DNA of 21,434 nt from SHNJ01 sp964458615 (GTDB lineage: Bacteria; Pseudomonadota; Alphaproteobacteria; SHNJ01): assembly GCA_964458615.1 (NCBI GenBank), contig CAYWJR010000022.1, forward strand, positions 1 to 21,434, given 5' to 3'. The notes below the pieces were generated by a model. That model made no database searches. It was not told the DNA's origin and saw only the letters and a program-made list of their open reading frames with translations. Positions 14,320 through 21,434 of this stretch are shown here, in pieces (the stretch's first letter is position 1; each line of letters starts with the position of its first letter). The position numbers and the translations under genes were made by a program.

Positions 14320-15327
14320 ATGGATCCATTGACGCATGCCTTGTTTGGCGCAACCGCCGCCACGCTGATCGCCAAACGCCAACATTTTGGCGCCGCCGCC
14401 ATTTGCGGTATTATTGCCGGGATGTTGCCGGACGCGGATATTGTCATCCAATCCGCGCAGAATCCGTTATTGCAAATCGAATATCACCGTCATTTCACCC
14501 ATGCACTGGCGTTCGCGCCGATTGGCGGGTTGATCGCGGCTGTGCTGTGCTGGATTTTGATCCGGGGTCATGCGCCGTTCCGGTCGATGGCGATGTTTTG
14601 TATCCTGGCTTATACAACGCATCCGTTTGTCGATGCCGCGACATCGTGGGGAACGCATTTAATGTGGCCGTTCGACAACAAACGTACATCGTGGGGTATT
14701 GTTGCGATTATCGATCCTTTTGTCACATTGACCCTGGCGGCGGGATTGATCGGTTGCTATTTTACGAAAACAAAAAAATGGGTTGTTGCGGCGGCATGTT
14801 TGGCATGTTTATATTTGGGTTTCGGCGCGATACAGCATAATCGCGCGGCCGATGCCATGATGGACTTAGCGCAGTCGCGAGGGCACACGATTGAACATTT
14901 TGAAATCAAGCCGACCATATTGAATATAATTCTATGGCGCGGCAATTATATATCGCAGGGGAAAATTTACAATGACGCCATCCGCATATCGGCGATGGGC
15001 GATGTAAAAATATATCCTGGCGGAGCGGTTGATCAATTAATCATGCAACGCGATTTCCCGAATTTGGATCCAACCAGCGTGCAATTCGCCGACGCGCAGA
15101 AATTCAATTTTTTTGCCGACGGATTTACCGGCGTCAAACCAGACGATCCATCTGTGATCGGCGATTTTCGTTTCGCGCTTTTGCCGCAAGATATTGGCCC
15201 GATGTGGGGTATTCGCATCGACCCTACCGCCGTACAATCGCATGTCCAATTTGAAAGTTACCGCGACATCAAAGACGATACATTTGCTAAATTTTTCATG
15301 ATGTTACGTGGCAATGAGATTAATTAA
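14320..15327 (+). CDS. Membrane-bound metal-dependent hydrolase, YdjM/PF04307 family
   Basis: The product is 335 residues. The start MDPLTHALFGATAA, the DAD motif (38-40) after GIIAGMLPD, and HRHFTH (56-61) are diagnostic of the family (predicted metal-dependent hydrolases, including YdjM). Four or so hydrophobic helices lie between residues 25 and 165; the C-terminal half (about 185-335) is soluble and carries no motif I recognise. The substrate is unknown. I chose the ATG at 14320 because the family begins exactly with this sequence. It is divergent from queA, with a possible leaderless promoter. Confidence 0.88.
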   Translation: MDPLTHALFGATAATLIAKRQHFGAAAICGIIAGMLPDADIVIQSAQNPLLQIEYHRHFTHALAFAPIGGLIAAVLCWILIRGHAPFRSMAMFCILAYTTHPFVDAATSWGTHLMWPFDNKRTSWGIVAIIDPFVTLTLAAGLIGCYFTKTKKWVVAAACLACLYLGFGAIQHNRAADAMMDLAQSRGHTIEHFEIKPTILNIILWRGNYISQGKIYNDAIRISAMGDVKIYPGGAVDQLIMQRDFPNLDPTSVQFADAQKFNFFADGFTGVKPDDPSVIGDFRFALLPQDIGPMWGIRIDPTAVQSHVQFESYRDIKDDTFAKFFMMLRGNEIN

Positions 15328-15363
15328 CCATTGCGTCCGTTAAGGATTGAATTCCCGCCCAGA

Positions 15364-15391
15364 TTGACTTTTCAATCAAAACCGATATAGT
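15364..15391 (+). promoter_or_regulatory. Predicted cold-shock gene promoter
   Basis: TTGACT (15364-15369) and TATAGT (15386-15391) are 16 bases apart. This predicts a transcript start near 15398 and an untranslated leader of about 130 bases. Confidence 0.5.
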
Positions 15392-15433
15392 CGGGCTTAC
15401 GCTTTACTACCTTTTTGCTTACGTCTTTGCCAA

Positions 15434-15475
15434 TGGCACTTACTTAGCTTGTGGTCTAAAGCTCGGTTGGTGCCA
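15434..15475 (+). promoter_or_regulatory. Structured 5' leader of the cold-shock gene
   Basis: An outer stem tggcac / gtgcca (15434-15439 with 15470-15475) encloses agctt / aagct (15446-15450 with 15458-15462). Long folded leaders that change shape with temperature are known for cspA-type genes; the role here is inference. Confidence 0.4.
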
Positions 15476-15527
15476 CGGCTGTAAATCTCCATGGCATCGG
15501 ATTGTTAACTTAACTATGGAGTCTGCG

Positions 15528-15734
15528 ATGCCAAACGGTATTGTAAAATGGTTCAACCTAAACAAAGGCTACGGCTTTATTCAACCTGATGACGGTTCCA
15601 AAGATGTGTTCGTACACATCACCGCATTGGAACAAGCAGGATTGAAGAATCTGAACGAAGGCCAAAAAGTCACTTTTGACGTTAGCACGCAAAAAGGCAA
15701 ACCGGCCGCCGCCAATTTGAAATTGGTCGCCTAG
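15528..15734 (+). CDS. Cold-shock domain protein (CspA family)
   Basis: The 68-residue single-domain OB-fold protein binds single-stranded RNA or DNA. RNP1-like KGYGFIQ and RNP2-like VFVHI are both present, as are MPNGIVKWFN and the basic end. I chose the ATG at 15528 because GGAG lies seven bases upstream and MPNGIVKWFN is the typical family start; an ATG four codons earlier (15516) overlaps that site. It has its own promoter, long leader and terminator. Confidence 0.96.
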   Translation: MPNGIVKWFNLNKGYGFIQPDDGSKDVFVHITALEQAGLKNLNEGQKVTFDVSTQKGKPAAANLKLVA

Positions 15735-15757
15735 AATTCGGATTACCGATATTGCAG

Positions 15758-15792
15758 TAAAGCCGCCCCGTTACGGGCGGCTTTATTTTTTC
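15758..15792 (+). terminator. Terminator after cold-shock gene
   Basis: A perfect 11-bp stem (taaagccgccc / gggcggcttta) with a 6-base loop is followed by TTTTTT. It lies between two convergent genes and may also limit read-through from the DUF1501 side. Confidence 0.9.
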
Positions 15793-15832
15793 TGATCAAT
15801 TTTTTTGCCAAATTATTCGATTTTAATTTCTA

Positions 15833-17107
15833 CTACGCATTGCCCGACAGCATCGCCAAATTGCGTTCAGGGAATACGAACAAAGAATCCGGAACGGACA
15901 ATCCCAAATGTGCCGCGGTCAGACCGCGCGCGATTTCAAACGCATCGGCAACCGGACGCAAAGAATTGTCATAAGACCGGGAATTTAAATTCAGCACATC
16001 GGGCATAATCCGGCCGCCGATCGATTGCATAATATTGGTATTTCCGCCTGCGGCCAGCATAACCCCCGCGTCGCCGTGGCTGGTTCCGCCATTGGTGTAA
16101 TCGCATGGAACCGAACGTCCAAATTCCGACATAACCAGAACCAACGTATCCGCCCATTTGCTGCCCAAACTTATGCGCAAGGCGGCCAATCCTTCGGCGA
16201 AAGAACGCAGCCATTGATCGGACACATCGTTGCTGTGCGTATCGTGGCCGTCGATACGCATGGTGAATATGTTGGCAACGCCCGCATTGGCCAACAATCC
16301 CAAAATCGCCAACCGTTCCCGCGAATGAACCGTGTCATATGCGCGCGATGTGCATCCCGCATCGGTAACACGGTTGCAAGTCAAATTATTGTGGCCCGCC
16401 AGCGCATTCATAAAAGCCAGGGATTGATTATGGCCTTGGACGATCATATCGCCCATGGACTGCATCGGTGTTCCTTGGTACAAGCCGGCGATGCTTTGCA
16501 CCAGATCGTCGGTTCCGCCTGGCGCTGCGGCTGGACGCTGATAAACAGTTACTTGATCCGCTCCATCCAGCATCGGCATGCGGCGGTTCGAATCGGCCAT
16601 CGATACGGCCTGCCCCGCGCCCAATTGAATCAAGCGCGCCATAAAACCGTTTGCGCCTGGCGTTACCAATCCGCCCTTGTTCAAATGATCGCTGGCGATA
16701 AAATGCGATCCGCCGTGGCCGCCGCGCGATGACACAGATTCGGTTGTGGATACCGCCTGAAATGCCGCCAATTGATTGGCTTGAAACATCGGCAACAATG
16801 CCGCCAAAGCGCGGTTCATGCCGTAATATCCGTTGCCTATATCTAAAACAGACCGTGTCGGGCTTATGCCTGGCGCCAGCAAGGCATAATTGGCGCGCGC
16901 TTGTTGGTAAACAGGATCTTGGAACGGGCAGAATATATTCAATCCGTCGACGCCGCCATTCATGAAAATGGTGATTAATATTTTATTTGTTCCGGGAACG
17001 GTGGCCAAAGCCAAATTCGGCGTTGCCAAACTTCCCGCCATGGCGCCCGCGCAAGCGCCGATTTTTAGGAAATCCCGGCGGTTCATCGATTCGGTTATTT
17101 TTACCAT
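15833..17107 (-). CDS. DUF1501 domain protein, Tat-exported
   Basis: The 424-residue protein has a twin-arginine signal: MNRRDFLK (Arg10-Arg11), a hydrophobic stretch to about residue 30 and likely cleavage after ALA at 33-35. The DUF1501 body shows FMNGGVDGLN (48-57) and, towards the C-terminus, VLVMSEFGRS and GTSHGDAGVMLAAGG, features shared with the sulfatase-like alkaline phosphatase superfamily. The enzymatic role is unproven. The ATG at 17107 has AGGAGAG with five bases spacing. The DUF1800 gene ends 29 bases upstream on the same strand, so they form an operon, a pairing often seen in other bacteria. Confidence 0.93.
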   Translation of the reverse strand: MVKITESMNRRDFLKIGACAGAMAGSLATPNLALATVPGTNKILITIFMNGGVDGLNIFCPFQDPVYQQARANYALLAPGISPTRSVLDIGNGYYGMNRALAALLPMFQANQLAAFQAVSTTESVSSRGGHGGSHFIASDHLNKGGLVTPGANGFMARLIQLGAGQAVSMADSNRRMPMLDGADQVTVYQRPAAAPGGTDDLVQSIAGLYQGTPMQSMGDMIVQGHNQSLAFMNALAGHNNLTCNRVTDAGCTSRAYDTVHSRERLAILGLLANAGVANIFTMRIDGHDTHSNDVSDQWLRSFAEGLAALRISLGSKWADTLVLVMSEFGRSVPCDYTNGGTSHGDAGVMLAAGGNTNIMQSIGGRIMPDVLNLNSRSYDNSLRPVADAFEIARGLTAAHLGLSVPDSLFVFPERNLAMLSGNA

Positions 17108-17136
17108 TTACTCTCTCCTGCCGACTTTTATTTATT

Positions 17137-19008
17137 TTATGAATATATATGTGTTGGGGACATTAACATCGCGGCGATTGGATTCGGCGCTTGTTGTACG
17201 CGCGATTCCCGGTTGCTTGGATACGCCAAAAGCGCGATAGACCCCATTGAAAATCTGTAAAAATCGCTGGCGGTATAACGCGTTGCGATTTGTTCCGCCA
17301 TTTGCATCGAAAACATCAATCGTTCGTACAATGCATTTGGTGAAATCCAAATATCGTTATCGCTGCGGTAACCGCGCACATCCGGCGCATGACCCAATTT
17401 TTGGTTCATTTTATCCAGGGTGCCGAACGCGGCGTTATCCAATATCGCCAAATGCGCATCGGTCAATTGCACCGGCGATGTGGCGCGGCGCGCGCTGCGC
17501 GGCAATAAACCGGATGCGCGCAATGTGCCGACGACGTATTTAATAGGTTGCTTAATTTTGCGAACCATCCATGATTCGTTCACGGCCAAAGCGTAGCGGT
17601 GCGTAACCATCGCGCGGGCGACTGCGCCAATATCGCCTTCGGTTGCCATCCAAACATCGTACATGGCATTGATAATCTCTGTGGCCTGAGGACTGTTGAT
17701 ATTGTCGGTAATAAAATAGCGGACCATTTTTTTAACAAGATTTTTGGCGGTTGCCGGGTGATTGGCCAACATGCGCACAACGCGGCGTTGGTTATCCAAA
17801 ATTTCCTGTTTCAACAAAAGTTCGTTGTAATTCACATAACGATCCACCACAAAATCGACAACCGGACGCATATCGAATCCACGGCCTAAATAATATTGCG
17901 GCGCGACGCTGGATGAACCGGCGTGGCGATGATGCACGCGGTGCATCATGATTTCATACAATGGCTGTCCGCTATATTGGCCGATGTAACGGCCGCTTAG
18001 AATATGCGACAACATCCGCACATGATCTTGGGTATATACAGCGGAACCCGCCGGATAGTTGCTTGGATCGTTGCTTAGGGTATGCAATTCCATCAACTCG
18101 CGGGCATAATTTTGATTGGCCGACCCCACGTCGCTGTTTCCTGGGTTGCCTTCGTTGCCGTTATATTCGCCGGTCAAGTGCCATAACATCGACGGATGAA
18201 AAGCCGATGCGACAACCATATCGCCGAATTTGCCGAACAAGTTCGGCATAATGACGTCCTTCATAAATCCGGTATATTGCATCGCTAAACGCGCGCTTTG
18301 CATGCTATCGGGATCCATTTTGCAAATCAGGCCGAAATGATCCATGAAAAATTGCGCCATTTGCATGGCGAACGGATTGGCGGTACACACATGATCGCGC
18401 ATCAATTTACGGATTTCGCCCGTATAGGTGGACATATTGATAATCCAACTTTGGGTCGTGTAACCGCGCGCATTGATATTGTCGCGGAACGAAATGAACA
18501 AATCCCGCCCCGACATATAGTCAGTACCAAAATCGAACGGACCTGCGGTTTGCTCAACCAGCCAATTGACCGGATTGCGTCCTGCTGTTGCAACATCGCG
18601 TCCGTCTTCCATGCTGGCGGACGATCCAAATCGGTGCATCGCCACTTGCGATCTTGTGTTAAAAACATGCGTAATGCCGCCGCGATTGCGGCCGGATCCG
18701 CTGTTGTTGCTGGATTGAATCAATCTTGTGATTTCGGCGCTGCTAAGCCGGGTTGGCGCGGTAGATTTTTTTGCAGATGTTGTGGTGGATGCGATTTTGG
18801 TTGGAGCGGTTTCTTTTTTTAAAACGCTGCTGGAATTTAAAATCAATTTTTGTCTGGTATCTTCGGAAATCAATGATTCCACCGATTGCGCGGCATCGGG
18901 AAGTTTTTGAATTTTTTGCAATGCTTGGTTGACGGCTGCCGGCATTGGCGTTTTGACAATCGCGGCACGGGTCGATTTCATTTTGTTTAATGTCTCTTGC
19001 AAACCCAT
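17137..19008 (-). CDS. DUF1800 domain protein
   Basis: The product is 623 residues. The first 120 or so are Ser/Thr/Lys/Ala-rich and probably disordered, with no clear signal peptide. From about 125 the DUF1800 domain follows: PVNWLVEQT, FFMDHFG (220-226), HPSMLWHLTGEYNG and the diagnostic NQNYARELMELHTLS (298-312), then helical repeats with RRVVRMLANHPATAKNLVKKMVRYF. The function is not established. Exported DUF1501 partners suggest a joint role at the envelope, but how this protein would leave the cytoplasm is not visible. AGGGGA lies six bases before the ATG at 19008. Confidence 0.92.
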   Translation of the reverse strand: MGLQETLNKMKSTRAAIVKTPMPAAVNQALQKIQKLPDAAQSVESLISEDTRQKLILNSSSVLKKETAPTKIASTTTSAKKSTAPTRLSSAEITRLIQSSNNSGSGRNRGGITHVFNTRSQVAMHRFGSSASMEDGRDVATAGRNPVNWLVEQTAGPFDFGTDYMSGRDLFISFRDNINARGYTTQSWIINMSTYTGEIRKLMRDHVCTANPFAMQMAQFFMDHFGLICKMDPDSMQSARLAMQYTGFMKDVIMPNLFGKFGDMVVASAFHPSMLWHLTGEYNGNEGNPGNSDVGSANQNYARELMELHTLSNDPSNYPAGSAVYTQDHVRMLSHILSGRYIGQYSGQPLYEIMMHRVHHRHAGSSSVAPQYYLGRGFDMRPVVDFVVDRYVNYNELLLKQEILDNQRRVVRMLANHPATAKNLVKKMVRYFITDNINSPQATEIINAMYDVWMATEGDIGAVARAMVTHRYALAVNESWMVRKIKQPIKYVVGTLRASGLLPRSARRATSPVQLTDAHLAILDNAAFGTLDKMNQKLGHAPDVRGYRSDNDIWISPNALYERLMFSMQMAEQIATRYTASDFYRFSMGSIALLAYPSNRESRVQQAPNPIAAMLMSPTHIYS

Positions 19009-19157
19009 CTTACGTCCCCTAATTTTTATATTTGTAACGTTGATGTTATCACAATGTTTCCATTAAGGCAAATACTTAATCGTTAAAATTTGCGCGGTAT
19101 TTTTCTTATTTATCCTTAATTAATCGTTATTTATCAAATATTTATATAGTCATCCGG

Positions 19158-19189
19158 CTGTCACAATATTGTGCTACTGTAATATTACA
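19158..19189 (+). promoter_or_regulatory. Promoter with two palindromic operator-like sites
   Basis: CACAATATTGTG (19162-19173) and TGTAATATTACA (19178-19189) are both perfect 12-bp palindromes with the same AATATT core, and their centres are 16 bases apart. They overlap a possible promoter made of CTGTCA (19158-19163) and TAATAT (19180-19185) with 16 bases spacing. This looks like an operator for a dimeric regulator, which I cannot name. Confidence 0.5.
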
Positions 19190-19206
19190 AAAAATGGAGA
19201 ATGGGT

Positions 19207-19743
19207 ATGTCGGAATTAAGCGGTTTGGAATTATGGGAATTGGCGTCTTATGTCGTCACCGTATTTGGTCTGCCTTATGCCGTTTTGTTATTCTGGTACG
19301 AACAAAAACGCGAACGCCAAAATGAAGAAGAAGAAATTTATCAAAAATTGTCGGATGAATATGCCGATTTTTGTCAGTTGCTGTTGACCAACGCCGATTT
19401 GCATTTGATGAGCGGGGTTGTGATCGAAGAAAACAAATTGACCGCCGAACAACAGGAACGCAAACGGATCATTTTCGATTTGCTACTGTCTTTGTTCGAA
19501 CGCGCATACATTTTGGTATATGAAGACAATATGAGCAAACAAACCCAGCGTTTGTGGCAATCATGGGACGATTACATCCGTTTCTGGGTTAAACGAAACG
19601 ATTTCCGCAATGCGTTGGACGGCATGTTGTATGGCGAGGATCCGGATTTTGTCAATTACATGACCAAAATTGCGGCGGAAATGAACCAATCCGCACCATC
19701 CGCTGGCGGCGCAAAGCCGCAATCGCAACTTCGCGCCGCTTAA
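19207..19743 (+). CDS. Membrane-anchored helical protein of unknown function
   Basis: The 178-residue product has one N-terminal transmembrane helix (about residues 10-30, LWELASYVVTVFGLPYAVLLFWY), then a charged segment (EQKRERQNEEEEIYQKL) and a mostly helical cytoplasmic domain rich in acidic and aromatic residues (WQSWDDYIRFWVKRNDF). The tail is Ser/Ala/Gln-rich and probably disordered. I recognise no family. I preferred the ATG at 19207 over 19201 because GGAGA is seven bases from it but too close to the earlier one. Two palindromes upstream suggest specific regulation. It converges on the nitroreductase-like gene. Confidence 0.75.
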   Translation: MSELSGLELWELASYVVTVFGLPYAVLLFWYEQKRERQNEEEEIYQKLSDEYADFCQLLLTNADLHLMSGVVIEENKLTAEQQERKRIIFDLLLSLFERAYILVYEDNMSKQTQRLWQSWDDYIRFWVKRNDFRNALDGMLYGEDPDFVNYMTKIAAEMNQSAPSAGGAKPQSQLRAA

Positions 19744-19756
19744 ACCGGATCAGACG

Positions 19757-20365
19757 CTAGGCGGCGAAACGGTCTTTGATTACGGTTTCTTCTTTTGGCA
19801 AAAATCCGCCTTTGTTTTGGGCCGGTTTTGCGGATTTTCCAACCGTGATCATCATGCCAACCGCATGATCGGCCGGCAAGTTGATCAATTTTCCAACCGC
19901 CGCGGCGTCAAAACCGATCATCGGACAAGAATCATATCCCATCGATTTTGCGGACAACATAATTGTCTGCGCGGCGATACCGACCGAACGCATCGCTTCG
20001 TCGCGTTGCAATTGTTCATGTCCTTGGTAAAATTGCCCGATCGCCGGAACCAAATAATCGCGCACGGGTTGCGGCGCATCTTGCCAGTACCGTTCCGGAT
20101 TTTTTTGCCATGCTTTTAAATCCGCGCAAACGACGATCACCATGGATGCGTCGGTGACTTGCGCCTGATCCCATGCGGCGGCGCGCAAATCGGCGCGCAA
20201 TTTTTTATCCGACACCACCACAAAACGCCAATGTTGAATGTTAAACGAAGTCGGCGAATTTCTGGCCATTTCCATAATTTTGTCCTGGTCGGCTTGCGGC
20301 ATAATAAAAGCGGCGTCGAAATGTTTCACCGCCCGTCTGGCCAAAATTGCGTCTAAAGTGTTCAT
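19757..20365 (-). CDS. Nitroreductase family protein
   Basis: The 202-residue flavoprotein-type enzyme matches the NfsB/NfnB-like family: ILARRAVKHFD at the start, NSPTSFNIQHWRFVVV (36-51) for FMN binding, GIAAQTIMLSAKSMGYDSCPMIGFD, and a C-terminal MMITVGK. Such enzymes use NAD(P)H and FMN to reduce nitro compounds, quinones or similar acceptors; the true substrate is unknown. The ATG at 20365 has AAGGA about eight bases upstream. It is single and convergent with the membrane-anchored gene, with 13 bases between stops. Confidence 0.92.
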   Translation of the reverse strand: MNTLDAILARRAVKHFDAAFIMPQADQDKIMEMARNSPTSFNIQHWRFVVVSDKKLRADLRAAAWDQAQVTDASMVIVVCADLKAWQKNPERYWQDAPQPVRDYLVPAIGQFYQGHEQLQRDEAMRSVGIAAQTIMLSAKSMGYDSCPMIGFDAAAVGKLINLPADHAVGMMITVGKSAKPAQNKGGFLPKEETVIKDRFAA

Positions 20366-20530
20366 TCTGCTGTCCTTTTTTATAATTTAGCGTCACGGAG
20401 ACCCCTAATATAGGGCAAAATTTATCCTTTGCCAGAAGATAGCTATTTTAGTAAAAAGGTCAGCCGCAGTGAATAGCGAATCATGCGGATTTATAGGATT
20501 AACGCAGGCGGATTCAATCTTCTTGCCGAA
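20366..20530. other. Intergenic region without a supported gene
   Basis: Frames here are short and match no family I know. It must contain the promoter of the nitroreductase-like gene on the minus strand. I see no clear terminator. Confidence 0.4.
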
Positions 20531-20560
20531 AATTTCTAAATAAGAATGGGTGGCCGAGTG
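20531..20560 (+). repeat. Partial copy of tRNA-Ser 5' end
   Basis: These 30 bases match 20641-20670 at about 25 positions, with the last 15 bases (atgggtggccgagtg) identical. They cover upstream sequence plus the acceptor 5' strand and part of the D-arm of tRNA-Ser, at a distance of exactly 110 bases. No tRNA can form from this copy. Confidence 0.8.
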
Positions 20561-20653
20561 CCGTCCATAAGCGCAAAGCGCGAGTGGGAGAATAAAATCA
20601 ACCGCTCGGCATCGCGGCGAAAAGAAGGCTTTAAAGAAGAAGGTTTTAAATGA

Positions 20654-20743
20654 GGATGGGTGGCCGAGTGGTTGAAGGCGCACCCCTGGAAAGGGTGTAG
20701 ACGTGAAAGCGTCTCGTGAGTTCGAATCTCATCCCATCCTCCA
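20654..20743 (+). tRNA. tRNA-Ser(GGA)
   Basis: The 90 bases form a type II tRNA: acceptor GGATGGG / CCCATCC, D-arm with GCCGAGTGGTTGAAGGC, anticodon stem CACCC / GGGTG with loop CTGGAAA (anticodon GGA), a long variable arm (gacgtgaaagcgtc) and T-loop GTTCGAATC, with CCA encoded. Confidence 0.96.
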
Positions 20744-21142
20744 TTTGCTTTATTGAAAGTTCTCTCCAATTTTGCGTGGGCGTTTTAGAGGTCGCGATTG
20801 TGGCCAGTATTTGGGCTGTTTGCGCATGGTGCCGGACCACAAGGTGTTGTCGACGCATCCAATCTCCGGCCACATTTTACTCATTCGGCGCATTTGATCT
20901 CGAAATAACCGAACCGGACGGAGAGTAGTACGGTATTTTCGCCCTTGGGAATGTTGGAGATTTTTCTCTGCGTTTCGAATCTCACGCGCAGAGTCAAAAC
21001 TGTATCCAGCTGTTGCCGCCCGAAAAAATATTTTTTCTGGTTGCGCGTCAATAATTTACATGCTGTTTGCCGCAGAAACGCTAAGAAAAAGCTCGACTTT
21101 GTGAAAATAATACGGTACAAAATTATCATGATTGAAAAGTTG

Positions 21143-21174
21143 TCCGCCCCGCGAAAAGCGTCGGCGGATTTTTT
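21143..21174 (+). terminator. Terminator-like hairpin, first of a pair
   Basis: A nested stem (tccgcc / ggcgga outside, cgc / gcg inside, loop gaaaa) is followed by TTTTTTATT. It looks like a terminator, although no gene before it is supported. Confidence 0.5.
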
Positions 21175-21223
21175 ATTGGCCTTATTTTTTGACGCCTTTT
21201 CAGCTCAATTGCTTGACGACTTG

Positions 21224-21249
21224 TCCGCCATAGCCTTGGCGACGGCGGA
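21224..21249 (+). repeat. Second tccgcc / ggcgga hairpin
   Basis: It has the same outer arms as the hairpin 81 bases upstream and is also preceded by tgt. The inner stem is gcc / ggc and no T run follows. The pair may be copies of a small palindromic repeat family. Confidence 0.45.
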
Positions 21250-21315
21250 AGCTCGCCATAATAACCAGCATCTTTTGATCTAACGGTAAAACATTTTTGA
21301 GTTCCCTACTCAGGC

Positions 21316-21364
21316 CTCGCCTTGCGTTATCGATGAGGCGCGTCTTATTGCGGCGCAAGGCGGG
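21316..21364. other. Long imperfect hairpin near right end
   Basis: ctcgccttgcg (21316-21326) pairs with cgcaaggcggg (21354-21364) through 11 positions including one G-U pair, with a 27-base loop. The sequence ggcgcaagg recurs at the last bases of the window (21426-21434). The function is unknown. Confidence 0.4.
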
Positions 21365-21434
21365 TTTGAATGGGGAATATAACGTGCGCGGCTGTGTCCC
21401 GTTCAGAATGGATTCGATAATATCCGGCGCAAGG

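Larger units (their letters stand above)
20744..21434. other. Gene-poor right end with several hairpins
   Basis: No frame here has a recognisable domain or a good ribosome binding site. The longest plus-strand frame (20945-21283) runs through two hairpins and looks accidental. Structures seen are ctctgcg / cgcagag (20966-20993), palindrome gaaaaaat-attttttc (21022-21037), two tccgcc / ggcgga hairpins (21143-21168 and 21224-21249) and a long stem (21316-21364). I found no conserved core of RNase P, tmRNA or SRP RNA. Confidence 0.5.

Noticed and set aside
15324..15343. Possible CtrA site (TTAACCAT followed by TTAA)
   Set aside because: The two halves are 12 bases apart rather than the 7 of the known TTAA-N7-TTAA consensus, and A/T-rich matches of this kind are expected by chance.
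12328..15350. Shared 11-base motif ttaaggattga at about 12328 and 15340
   Set aside because: There are only two copies, in unlike contexts and without a common position relative to a gene. Chance cannot be excluded.
20405..20683. 92-codon minus-strand frame next to tRNA-Ser
   Set aside because: It reads through the tRNA-Ser 5' region and its partial copy, has no motif, and resembles the false frames often seen over tRNA genes.
20945..21283. 112-codon plus-strand frame at the right end
   Set aside because: It passes through a palindrome and two hairpins, lacks a ribosome binding site and has no domain that I recognise.

Overview
The window looks like chromosomal DNA of an alphaproteobacterium whose genus I cannot name. 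The evidence is the rpsA-cmk-TIGR02300-tRNA-Ala neighbourhood, a short-type phosphatidylserine decarboxylase next to a PssA and a PmtA-like methyltransferase, and a direct-repeat GAAC-N7-GAAC LexA box of the alphaproteobacterial type. Host genes have moderate GC and A/T-rich codon choices (many aaa, gaa, aat, ttg). One island, about 4963-6654, is clearly richer in GC.

Layout. 1-550: a GNAT acetyltransferase and a bidirectional terminator; the first 55 bases are an inverted copy of part of the acetyltransferase. 571-4761: rpsA and cmk on the minus strand, then a perfect 691-bp tandem duplication over the divergent cmk/TIGR02300 promoter region. It leaves one intact copy of each gene plus one truncated copy of each. 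4887-6701: tRNA-Ala(GGC) occupied by a small integrative element of about 1.74 kb, bounded by 47-bp direct repeats and carrying a tyrosine recombinase with a shortened N-terminus and an XRE-type regulator. 6777-9505: an exported DUF305 protein, then psd-pssA and a convergent pmtA-like gene, which together could make PS, PE and methylated PE. 9727-12271: pirin, YbaK-type deacylase and a Y-family DNA polymerase with a LexA box. 12420-15734: FAS1 protein, queA, a PF04307-type membrane hydrolase and a cold-shock protein. 15833-19008: a DUF1800-DUF1501 operon with a Tat signal on the DUF1501 protein. 19207-20365: a membrane-anchored protein of unknown function behind two palindromes, and a nitroreductase-family protein. 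20531-21434: a partial tRNA-Ser copy, tRNA-Ser(GGA), and about 690 bp with no convincing gene but several hairpins.

Most genes are housekeeping. The unusual parts are structural: the tandem duplication, the minimal integrative element whose integrase C-terminus is written by its own attachment site, the lack of aroA from its usual position, an H1-like basic tail on the TIGR02300 protein, and two genes that look leaderless. I see no CRISPR array, toxin-antitoxin pair or recognisable defence system.
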